A DNA stretch of 64,000 nt from JAWVFM01 sp963823245 (GTDB taxonomy: Bacteria > Actinomycetota > Thermoleophilia > Solirubrobacterales > 70-9). The stretch lies in NCBI GenBank assembly GCA_963823245.1, contig CAWGKQ010000007.1, forward strand, positions 186,001 to 250,000, given 5' to 3'. Positions 34,521 through 41,695 of the stretch are shown in pieces. A program made the position numbers and the translations under genes. How positions within the stretch are numbered: the first letter of the stretch is position 1; each line of letters begins with the position of its first letter. The notes beneath the pieces are model-generated. The model was not told the origin of the DNA. It did no database searches and saw only the letters and a program-made list of their open reading frames with translations.

Positions 34521-35638
34521 CGACCGACGCTCCGCGCGGAGGCCCAGCCGGGCGCCGCCATGCGCACGGCGCCCAGTCCGAGGATCTCGACGTCCTCACC
34601 GGGCACGCAGGCGCGGATGTCGTGGTCCTCGCGACGCAGGCGCGATCGCAGGGACGCCAGCGCCGGAAGCCCCACCGCCGCCGGGACGGACAGCAGCACG
34701 GCGCGATAGGCGAGGACCGCGACGGCGGCGTCGGTCGCGTTCACGCCGTAGAGAACGAGGCCGCCGAGAAGCCCGAGATCGAGGCCGCCGATCCCGCCCG
34801 GCAGCGGGACCAGGCCACCCAGCTGGCCGATCAGGTAGGCGAGCACCAGCGCGTCGACCGGTGGCTCACGGTTGCCGAACGCCGGAAAGCACACGCCGAG
34901 AACACTAAGGTCGAACAGGAGGTAGCCGACCGAGCCGACCCACACCGCCGGCGAGCGCAGCAGGCCGACCGCCTCCCCCACTCCATCGCCAACCGCGGAC
35001 AGCCCCGCGTGAAAGCGCGGGCGGCCGGGCCGGCCGGCACGGGACCGCGCGATCCGGCCTGCTGCCAGCGCCAGCGCGATCGCACCGATGCCGACGACTG
35101 CTGGAATCGCACCTAGTATGAGTCGATCCGACGGGCCCGGGAGGAGACCGAGGGCAAGGGCCGCTCCGGCGACCGCGAGGAGGCCGACGTTCGCGATGCT
35201 GGTAACGAGGAAGAAGGCCACCGTCCGCCTGGCGATGCGATTGCCGGGGACGCCGCCGCGGCGAAGGATCCACGCGCCAAGCGCCAAGCCTCCGGCGCCG
35301 CCAACGGAGAGGAGGGAATTCGCGGCCTGCTCACTCAGGCCGATCTCCGTGCTCGTCCGCCAGCTCATGCGCTCGCAGAAGACAGCGCGGAAAACGAGGA
35401 CGTAGGAGGCGCACGACAGAAGCTCGAGGCCGACTGCGACCGCGATCCATCCGGGCTCGGCTCCGCGGAACGCCTGCCTCACCGATGCAAGGCCGGGAAG
35501 CAACGCGAGGACGGCAATGACGATGACCGCGACTGCTGCGAGGACGAATAGGGAGCGGCGGACACGGAAGCGCGAGAACCCCTCGGGCAGCGGTTCGGCT
35601 TCAAGCGGAACGAGCGCGACGTCGTCGATCGCGCTCAT
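34517..35638 (-). CDS. Lysylphosphatidylglycerol synthase-TM/UPF0104-like integral membrane protein
   Basis: 373 residues with about eight helices: SLFVLAAVAVIVIAVLALLP, GWIAVAVGLELLSCASYVLV, LSEQAANSLLSVGGAGGLAL, AYLIGQLGGLVPLPGGIGGL (a conserved PxPGGxGxxE-type motif), DAAVAVLAYRAVLLSVPAAV. Members are flippases or transporters of lipid-linked substrates; no MprF synthase domain is present. ATG 35638. Followed in the operon by G6PD (overlap) and preceded by a UBP zinc-finger gene. Confidence 0.85.
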   Translation of the reverse strand: MSAIDDVALVPLEAEPLPEGFSRFRVRRSLFVLAAVAVIVIAVLALLPGLASVRQAFRGAEPGWIAVAVGLELLSCASYVLVFRAVFCERMSWRTSTEIGLSEQAANSLLSVGGAGGLALGAWILRRGGVPGNRIARRTVAFFLVTSIANVGLLAVAGAALALGLLPGPSDRLILGAIPAVVGIGAIALALAAGRIARSRAGRPGRPRFHAGLSAVGDGVGEAVGLLRSPAVWVGSVGYLLFDLSVLGVCFPAFGNREPPVDALVLAYLIGQLGGLVPLPGGIGGLDLGLLGGLVLYGVNATDAAVAVLAYRAVLLSVPAAVGLPALASLRSRLRREDHDIRACVPGEDVEILGLGAVRMAAPGWASARSVGR

Positions 35639-35674
35639 GCGCTGAGATCAATCATCGCCGCGGAAGTTCGTCGC

Positions 35675-35983
35675 TCACATCAGGGGCGAGGGGGGAATGC
35701 GGGTCTCCCCGCGTACTTCCGGGATCAGCATGGCGAGCTCATCGACGACGCACCATGACCAATCCTCTCCGGGCTCGAGCGAGCGCATGATCGGATGTGA
35801 GCTCTCGTGCGCATGGCGCGAAGCGTGGCGGTTGGGCGAGCTGTCGCAGCATCCGACCTTGCCGCACTCGAGGCAGATCCGCAGGTGAACCCAGCTATCG
35901 CCCGACTCCAGGCAGTCCTCGCAGCCGTCGACCGACTCGGGGAGCTCGGTGATCAGGACATGGTCGAGATGGTCACAGGACAT
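35675..35983 (-). CDS. UBP-type zinc-finger protein
   Basis: 102 residues: CDHLDHV, GCEDCLESGDSWVHLRICLE, CGKVGCCDSSPNRHASRHAH, HPIMRSLEPGEDWSWCVVDE. Cys and His spacing matches the ZnF-UBP (PF02148) fold, which in bacteria occurs as a stand-alone protein often beside thioredoxin reductase and DsbA-like genes, as here. The role in bacteria is unknown. ATG 35983, 6 bp after the DsbA-like gene stop; part of the same operon. Confidence 0.88.
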   Translation of the reverse strand: MSCDHLDHVLITELPESVDGCEDCLESGDSWVHLRICLECGKVGCCDSSPNRHASRHAHESSHPIMRSLEPGEDWSWCVVDELAMLIPEVRGETRIPPSPLM

Positions 35984-35988
35984 TGCCT

Positions 35989-36369
35989 TCACCGGCCCCT
36001 CAGCCTTGCCGGCACGACCTGCCCAAGCTGGCGCCATGGGCCCTCGAGTCGCTCACCGTCGAGGAAGAAGGTCGGGGTTCCGTGGACCCCGGCCTGTTGT
36101 CCACTTTCCATGTCATGGGCTGCCGCGAGCTCGGATAGCTCGGCCGCGAGATCCGCCCCGGGATGCAGCTCAGGATCGGGCAAGTGACGCCAAACGAGGC
36201 GGAGCTCATCGAAACGATCGAGCAGCGACATCACCGGACGATGCGCAGCGAAACAGAACCGGCAGGCGAAGTCCCCGTACTCGACGAGGGTGAGTGTGGG
36301 CGAAGAGGCGCCGATGACGTGGTCGCGCTCGTCGACTTCCACAAGCTCTCCTGCGGGGGATGCGGTCAC
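35989..36369 (-). CDS. DsbA-family thioredoxin-fold protein, shortened by an internal deletion
   Basis: 126 residues from GTG 36369. The N-terminal thioredoxin half with CRFC active site (VEYGDFACRFCFAAH) and the cis-Pro half (GVHGTPTFFLDGERLEGPWR) are both present. The helical insertion normally between them (about 60 residues) is missing: AAELSELAAAHD joins MESGQQAGV in frame. Active-site residues remain, but folding is doubtful. The family oxidises or reduces protein thiols. Lies between CNB-TrxR and UBP zinc-finger genes; a partner of that redox system. Confidence 0.75.
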   Translation of the reverse strand: MTASPAGELVEVDERDHVIGASSPTLTLVEYGDFACRFCFAAHRPVMSLLDRFDELRLVWRHLPDPELHPGADLAAELSELAAAHDMESGQQAGVHGTPTFFLDGERLEGPWRQLGQVVPARLRGR

Positions 36370-36391
36370 GTGCTCGCTCCCGCGACGTCGG

Positions 36392-38014
36392 TCATTTCGC
36401 GACCCCGGGTGTGGCCGCTTCCTGCTCACGGATGTGGGTATGAACCAGCTGCACGACCATCGCGCCCTCGCCGACGGCGGTGGCGCATCGTTTCGTCGAG
36501 CCTGAACGAACGTCCCCAGCCGCGTAGACACCCCGCACGCTCGTCTCGAGCAGGTATTCGCCGCCCACTGCGGCGCCGGTGAGGATGAAGCCGTCCTCGT
36601 CGCGCTCGACCGCGTCGTCGAGCCACTCCGTGCACGGCCGCGCACCGAGGAAGAGGAACAAGAACGCGAACGGCAGGCGTTCGCCGTCCTTGAGCGTCAC
36701 GGCTTCGAGCCGGCCGTCCTGCCCGTGCAGTTCCGCGATCTCGCTGCGATCGCGCACCGCCACGCCATAGCGCTCCAGCTCGCGGAGGAGGTAGTCAGAC
36801 ATCGTTTCGCGGAGATCGGCGCGGCGGTGGAGCAGGGTCACGAGCGCCCCTCCACGCGCGAGCCAGACTGCGGCCTGGCCGGCCGAATTTCCTCCGCCGA
36901 CGACGGCGACACGCGATGCCCCGCACAGCTCCTGCTCAGGCGGGCCCGCCGCATAGAAGACGCTCAGGCCCTCGTAGTCGGCGAGGCCCTCGACCGGAAG
37001 GCGGCGGTACTCGGCGCCGGTCGCGAGGAGCACCGCGCGAGCGGCAATCTCCTGGCCCTCATCGAGCCGGACGACGTGCCGTCCGTTACCGGGCTCGAGC
37101 GCGACCGCCCGGTATGGCGTCGCCGGCCGCGCGCCGAACTTGCGCGCCTGCACGACCGCCCTGCCGGTGAGCTCGGTCCCGGTGATCCCGGCCGGGAAGC
37201 CGAGGTAGTTCTCGATCCTGCGCGATTGACCAGCCTGGCCGCCGAGGCCGTTGCCGTCGATGATCAGGGTGTCGAGGCCCTCGGAGGCACCGTAAACCGC
37301 GGCACCGAGGCCCGCCGGACCCGCACCGACCACGAGCAAATCGACCTGCTCGCGCGGGGCGAGCTCGCGGCCGATCCCGAGCGCACGAGACAGCTCCCCC
37401 GAGGAAGGTGCTTGCATTTCCGCACCGCCGGGGAGTCGCACGAGCGGAAGGCTCGAGGCGTCGAGTCCGACGACGAGCGCCGCGGCCTCCGGGTCGCCTT
37501 CGTTCTCCGGATCGCGCCATGTCACCGGGAGCCGGTTGCTGCGAGCAAACTCGACCAATCGCCTCGTTGTAGGGGACGAACGCGGGCCGACGATCTCGAG
37601 TCCAAGCCCCGCGACCGTCTGCAGCGCTTCGCGTCGGTTGATGAACGTCGTCAGCAGCAGATCACTGAGTGGCTCGTCGTCGAACAGCAGGGCGCGGAGC
37701 GCCTCCCTGTCGACAGCGACGTAGCGGACGGGCTCGGTGACGATGGCGGTCACAAAAGCGCTCTGGCCCGAGAGAAGATTGAGCTCGCCGAGGAAATTCG
37801 ACCCGCCGTGTCGAACGATCTCGTTGCCGGCGCCGTCGAGGATCGCGACCTCGCCCTCGAGAATCGCGATGAATGGGTAATCGTCGTCGCCCACCTGGTA
37901 GAGGGCATCGCCTACTTCCGCGGAGCGCTCTTCACCGAGCTCGGCGATCTTTCCGAGCTGCGAGGGCGACAATGCCGGGCTTTCTGGGGCCCTAATCGGG
38001 CTTGATTTGTTCAT
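36392..38014 (-). CDS. Cyclic nucleotide-binding domain fused to thioredoxin reductase-like flavoprotein
   Basis: 540 residues from ATG 38014. Residues ~20-130: cNMP-binding fold (FIAILEGEVAILDGAGNEIV, FLGELNLLSGQSAFVTAIV). Residues ~215-525: FAD site LLVVGAGPAGLGAAVYGASE, NADPH site VAVVGGGNSAGQAAVWLARG and C-terminal GVYAAGDVRSGSTKRCATAV. The CxxC redox centre of true thioredoxin reductase is absent (GGQAGQSRRIENYLGFPAG), so it probably passes electrons differently or acts as a sensor or ferredoxin-NADP reductase-like enzyme. Upstream of DsbA-like and UBP zinc-finger genes in one operon. Confidence 0.9.
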   Translation of the reverse strand: MNKSSPIRAPESPALSPSQLGKIAELGEERSAEVGDALYQVGDDDYPFIAILEGEVAILDGAGNEIVRHGGSNFLGELNLLSGQSAFVTAIVTEPVRYVAVDREALRALLFDDEPLSDLLLTTFINRREALQTVAGLGLEIVGPRSSPTTRRLVEFARSNRLPVTWRDPENEGDPEAAALVVGLDASSLPLVRLPGGAEMQAPSSGELSRALGIGRELAPREQVDLLVVGAGPAGLGAAVYGASEGLDTLIIDGNGLGGQAGQSRRIENYLGFPAGITGTELTGRAVVQARKFGARPATPYRAVALEPGNGRHVVRLDEGQEIAARAVLLATGAEYRRLPVEGLADYEGLSVFYAAGPPEQELCGASRVAVVGGGNSAGQAAVWLARGGALVTLLHRRADLRETMSDYLLRELERYGVAVRDRSEIAELHGQDGRLEAVTLKDGERLPFAFLFLFLGARPCTEWLDDAVERDEDGFILTGAAVGGEYLLETSVRGVYAAGDVRSGSTKRCATAVGEGAMVVQLVHTHIREQEAATPGVAK

Positions 38015-38078
38015 TCGGCCAAGTCCAGGGGCGTGCCGAAGAGAGGCAGACAGCAGCTTAGGGACACCGCGTGGCCCC

Positions 38079-38647
38079 TCAGGCGACGAGCCGGGCAGGG
38101 ACCCCGCCCTTGACCTCGTTGAGAAGTGTCTGCACGACCTCGCGCACCTGGTCCTCCAGGTTCTCGTCGTTGAGGCGGCCGTTCTGGTCGAAGCGGTCCA
38201 TCGCGTGCCCCAGTGCGACCTCACCATCGACCACGCGTGCCCCCGCCGAGCCGAGCACCTTGCGGAGCTCGGCCTGGTCCAGGTGGCGCCGAAGGCGCCG
38301 GTGCTCGCCCCGACGACAGCGACCGGCTTGTTTCGCAGCGCGCTCTTGGCGGGCGAGGGACGCGAGAGCCAGTCCACGGCATTCTTGAGCCCTCCGGGAA
38401 CCGACGAGTTGTACTCGGGGGTCGCGAAGAAGACCGCGTCCGCCTCGTGCACAGCAGTCCGAATTCGCGCGACCGCCGCGTCGGGGCTTTCGACGTCGAG
38501 GTCCTCGTCGTAGACCGGGATCTCGCGCCAGGTGTCGTAGATGGCGAACTCGGCACCTTCGGACTCGAAGAGCTCTCCGGCGTGACGCAGGAGCGCGGTG
38601 TTGTGAGAGCCGCGACGAAGGCTGCCGCTGATGCCGAGTACGCGCAT
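38079..38647 (-). CDS. NADPH-dependent FMN reductase, one frameshift
   Basis: Starts at ATG 38647: MRVLGISGSLRRGSHNTALL, EADAVFFATPEYNSSVPGGL, VAVVGASTGAFGATW; after a one-base frame change near 38285 it continues QAELRKVLGSAGARVVDGEV and ends NEVKGGVPARLVA at 38079. About 189 residues, flavodoxin-like fold with FMN loop GSLRRGS and PEYN. Reduces FMN or quinones with NAD(P)H. Stays open past the frameshift in the wrong frame into the next gene, giving a false long fusion. Starts 4 bp after a truncated YceI gene. Confidence 0.85.
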
Positions 38648-38650
38648 GAA

Positions 38651-38830
38651 CTACGTCTGCTTCGCCAGCTGCAGCTCTGCGGTGATCGTGACCTCGTTTG
38701 CCAGGGCCTGCTCGCCGCTCGGCAGCGGGTTGTTCCAGCTGAAACCGAAGGCGTCTCGGGCGACGACCGCCTCGAGCTTCAGGCCGAAGCGCTCCTGACT
38801 CCAATTCGCCAGCGTGTCCGAGAGCGAGAG
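38651..38830 (-). pseudogene. YceI-family protein, C-terminal fragment
   Basis: The last ~52 residues of a YceI polyisoprenoid-binding protein (RFGLKLEAVVARDAFGFSWN, ALANEVTITAELQLAKQT-stop). The upstream part is replaced at about 38830 by the tail of an NTF2-like gene on the opposite strand. It was probably the first gene of this redox operon. Confidence 0.65.
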
Positions 38831-38839
38831 AGCGGGAGA

Positions 38840-38954
38840 GTGGCCGAAACCTACTTCTTCGATGTCTGGACGATCCGAGATGGAAAGGTGCCCAAAGTTG
38901 GGGTTCTTCCGCCATCGCTCCAAGGCCCTCGAAGTCGCCGGGCTTTCGGAGTAG
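38840..38954 (+). pseudogene. NTF2/SnoaL-like 3'-end fragment
   Basis: Plus strand VAETYFFDVWTIRDGKVPKV, then after a one-base frame change FFRHRSKALEVAGLSE-stop. Typical tail of the MSQENV family. The stop is 3 bases before the next MSQENV start. Confidence 0.7.
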
Positions 38955-38957
38955 GCG

Positions 38958-39155
38958 ATGTCGCAGGAGAACGTCGAGGCTTTCAAACGCGGTGTGGATG
39001 CGATTAGCCGCCGAGACGTCGAAGCTTTGCTCGAAATACTCGATCCCGATGTGGCGTGGCGCGAGGTCTTTCATGTGATGCTCGGGGGCCAAGGACACCT
39101 CCGCGCGCGTGGCGACGAAAGTGGGGCTGAGACGGAGTCCCCCCTCGCAACCTAA
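38958..39155 (+). pseudogene. NTF2/SnoaL-like 5' fragment
   Basis: MSQENVEAFKRGVDAISRRD, then VEALLEILDPDVAWREVFHV MLGG and divergence. About half the length of intact members (65 residues). The usual C-terminal sheet and EALEAAGLRE end are missing. With 38840-38954 it preserves the exact tail-to-head junction (TAGGCGATG) of a former tandem array. Confidence 0.7.
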
Positions 39156-39320
39156 GGGGAGCGGCGCAAAGCTACGAGCCGACCTACGGGAGTTCGCGAG
39201 CAAGAGCCATAGGAACTCCCCGAAGGCGATGAGAAAACTCCGATAGCTCGAGCGCCCCCTCCCAGCCAGCTCGGGCACCCAGGCCCGAGCGTCGGCCGAG
39301 CACGAGCCCCCGCGATGGCC

Positions 39321-40709
39321 CTATGGGACCTTCCGCGAGACTTCCTGCCAGTAGGTCCCGTCCCAGGTCAGGGTCAGCGACCGATCGGCAGGGCCCGTGA
39401 AGTTGGAGGAGCCGTTGAGCTTGATGTTGCCGCTGTTAGCAAGGTGCCCGATTGCGGCCGTCGAGGTGAAGATGATCGTGATCCGGCGGCCGGGATAACT
39501 GGGGTCGATCGCGTTGACCTGCGTCGTTCCGGTGACCTTGAACACATCCTGGGCGATGGGCGCCGTGATCGTCGCCGCCGAGGCCACATTCCCCGCAAAA
39601 GACGTGTTGGCTATCTCGACCTTGAGGTTCTGGCCGCCGATGAACGGGCCGGGCGTGTCGGCGACCCCTAGGCCTCCGAGGCAATGGCACCGAAGCCGTC
39701 CGTAGAGGGCGTTGTTCCCATCAAGGACGGTCGCGACGTAGTTGAAGGGAGCTGGCTCCATGCCAGCCCCGTCCTCGATGTCTACGTTCAGCTCGTGAAT
39801 GTAGGGGGCACTAGCCGACGACAAGGTGAGCGACTTGACGCCGTCGGTCGGGCTCCATCCCGCCAGCGCGTATAGACAGCGATCGACCGAGAGATAATCG
39901 CCTGACAGAGCGTGGTTGGCAAGGCCCCAGGGGTCCTGGAAGGCGAGCGCGATAACGCATTTGTACGCCTCCGCGGAATCGAGCCGGATGTGATCCGCCA
40001 CATAGGCAACGTAACCCGCGTACATCTGAAGCACCGTGGCCTGGCGGACCCGCATGACCCCGAACCCATAGCCAGATGGCAGCCTGATGCCGAAGGCGTG
40101 GGGGTGGGAGGGGGCCGTGGTCGCGCCCGTGCCATCACCCGCCTGCACGGTCACCTCGAGGTCCGCGCCGCCCCAACTGAGGCCATCGATTCCGGCGATT
40201 TCCGGGTCGCACGGAACCTCGACTCGCAAGCCCCTCATCACGATCGGCCCCGTCCATTGGTAGATCCCGCGCCCGTTCTCGTCCGTCGCCCCACCGATCA
40301 CGCTCGGCGGCCCGTAGTTGGCGGAGTAGGCGTCCCCGGTCCGCGTCGTCTTAATCACGGCCTGTTGCGCGGCCCATCCGGTCGGGCTCGGGCCGCCGGC
40401 GATCGTCATCCGCTTGCGGCTGGCCGGGGCGTCGGCGATCGAGAGGATGCAGTTGCCGGAGCGATCGCAGCGGGGGGCGGCGTCGCAGCGGTAGGTCTTC
40501 GCCGGGTCGAGGCTCACGATGACGTCGGCATCGGCGGCTATCGCGGCGTCGAAGCAGGCCTGCATCGCCGCGGTGTCGTCGTGGCTGTCGTCGCCCACGG
40601 CGCCGTAATCCTCCGGCAGGTAGAGCGGCGTTGACCCCAAGTGGCTGAGAAGCCAGTCCTCCGCGACGCTCCGGGCCGCGGTGGTGCCGTCCGCACGGGG
40701 CTCGGTCAT
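39321..40709 (-). CDS. Phage tail-spike/pectate lyase-superfamily protein (GH28-related)
   Basis: 462 residues from ATG 40709. Opens with the Pectate_lyase_3 motif YGAVGDDSHDDTAAMQACFD, followed by a right-handed beta-helix region with repeated short strands (IVMRGLRVEVPCDPEIAGID, GLANHALSGDYLSVDRCLYA). The end (TIIFTSTAAIGHLANSGNIK, LTWDGTYWQEVSR) is typical of phage tail-spike C-termini. No signal peptide, consistent with a phage structural protein that binds or degrades a surface polysaccharide. It stands alone, 115 bp from a tRNA-Arg att fragment; probably a prophage remnant. Confidence 0.8.
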   Translation of the reverse strand: MTEPRADGTTAARSVAEDWLLSHLGSTPLYLPEDYGAVGDDSHDDTAAMQACFDAAIAADADVIVSLDPAKTYRCDAAPRCDRSGNCILSIADAPASRKRMTIAGGPSPTGWAAQQAVIKTTRTGDAYSANYGPPSVIGGATDENGRGIYQWTGPIVMRGLRVEVPCDPEIAGIDGLSWGGADLEVTVQAGDGTGATTAPSHPHAFGIRLPSGYGFGVMRVRQATVLQMYAGYVAYVADHIRLDSAEAYKCVIALAFQDPWGLANHALSGDYLSVDRCLYALAGWSPTDGVKSLTLSSASAPYIHELNVDIEDGAGMEPAPFNYVATVLDGNNALYGRLRCHCLGGLGVADTPGPFIGGQNLKVEIANTSFAGNVASAATITAPIAQDVFKVTGTTQVNAIDPSYPGRRITIIFTSTAAIGHLANSGNIKLNGSSNFTGPADRSLTLTWDGTYWQEVSRKVP

Positions 40710-40824
40710 CGCGGTCGCGAGTGTAGACGGGCGCCTGTGCTCTCTGCGATGGTTGCGCGATAGGCAGAGTCGTGAGTCAAACTCCGATGAGTCGCAGCTC
40801 GTCGCGGTGGCGCATGATAAGCGG

Positions 40825-40870
40825 CGGTCTACGAAACCGAAGGTCACAGGTTCGAACCCTGTCGGGCGCG
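40825..40870 (+). repeat. tRNA-Arg(ACG) 3'-half fragment, att-like (copy 2)
   Basis: CGGTCTACGAAACCGAAGGT and on to GGGCGCG; differs from 9731-9777 by one indel and one T/C. No 5' half. Likely att site of the phage or element that left the tail-spike gene. The remainder of 40710-41122 holds nothing else I can support. Confidence 0.75.
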
Positions 40871-41122
40871 CTGGAAACTCCCTGCTCAGAAGCACTTCTT
40901 GCCCGAGCGTCAGCCATCGTTGCGTGTAGCCAAGATGCCGACGGGCGATAGGTGAGGATTTGAACCTCTGGTTGCTTGGCCTTGCTGCTTGACCTTCGGT
41001 CAAACCTGACTGACGGTCGTCGCGCAAAGCGACAGCAATGCAGGCCGAGCTGCAGCCCCGGTCCCCCGCCGGGGACACCCAGGTCTAGACGCCGCGAACC
41101 AGTCGTCCGCGCCGGCAGGAAG

Positions 41123-41635
41123 TTAGTCGCCTTCCTCGGCTCGCCAGGGCGACTGCGGCGGCGCCGCATCCAGCGCGCGGTGGAGCAGGCTCAGCAGCTC
41201 CCGCCGCTGGGCGGCACTTAGTCCCTGCAGCACCTCGTCCTCGACCTGAAAGGCCATCTGGCGCCCGCGCTCCAGCATGCGCCGGCCCTTAGGAGTGAGC
41301 GTGACTTCCCGCGCGCGCCGGTCCTTGGGGTGGGGCCGGCGCTTAGCCAGCCCGGCGCTCTCGAGCTCATCGACAAGAGTGACGATCGTGCTCGGGTCGA
41401 TGCCCATGGCCGTGGCGATCTCGAGCTGAATCGCGCGGTCACGAGCCCCCAGGAAGTTGAGGATTCCGAAGAGCGCCGTGGTCAGGCCGATCGACTCGAG
41501 CCGCTCCGCGACGCGCGTGTGCGATGCCCGCCAGAGCCGGAAGAAGAGCTGCCCGGCGAACTCGGCGACCACGGTGTCGGCGGAGACGTTCGATTCCACT
41601 CGTGTGATCTTCGCACACTCGCTGGACAACATCAA
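41123..41635 (-). CDS. MarR-family transcriptional regulator
   Basis: 170 residues. Central wHTH: LEIATAMGIDPSTIVTLVDE then LESAGLAKRRPHPKDRRARE (wing with DxRxR) and VTLTPKGRRMLERG. Dimerisation helices at both ends. Usual MarR size plus a ~20-residue N-terminal extension, so an internal start is possible. Divergent from an MFS pump, with a perfect palindrome between; expected to repress the pump and the FAD oxidase behind it until a phenolic or drug ligand binds. Confidence 0.9.
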   Translation of the reverse strand: MMLSSECAKITRVESNVSADTVVAEFAGQLFFRLWRASHTRVAERLESIGLTTALFGILNFLGARDRAIQLEIATAMGIDPSTIVTLVDELESAGLAKRRPHPKDRRAREVTLTPKGRRMLERGRQMAFQVEDEVLQGLSAAQRRELLSLLHRALDAAPPQSPWRAEEGD

Positions 41636-41651
41636 TGAATGGTGCTATAGA

Positions 41652-41670
41652 TAATGGACGATTTCCATTA
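41652..41670. promoter_or_regulatory. Candidate MarR operator
   Basis: Perfect inverted repeat TAATGGA-cgatt-TCCATTA in the 60-bp gap between marR and the MFS gene. Size and place fit a MarR dimer site. The MFS ribosome-binding site GGAGG lies 15 bp further. Confidence 0.65.
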
Positions 41671-41695
41671 ACTCCCGAGAGTCCGGAGGTATTCG

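Noticed and set aside
36725..38005. 426-codon plus-strand open frame opposite the CNB-TrxR gene
   Set aside because: Shadow frame; the minus strand has complete FAD/NADPH motifs and family length.
36392..38647. Apparent 751-residue fusion of FMN reductase with CNB-TrxR
   Set aside because: It arises only because a frameshift near 38285 carries the reductase frame into the next gene. The reductase tail is intact in another frame ending at 38079 and CNB-TrxR has its own ATG at 38014.
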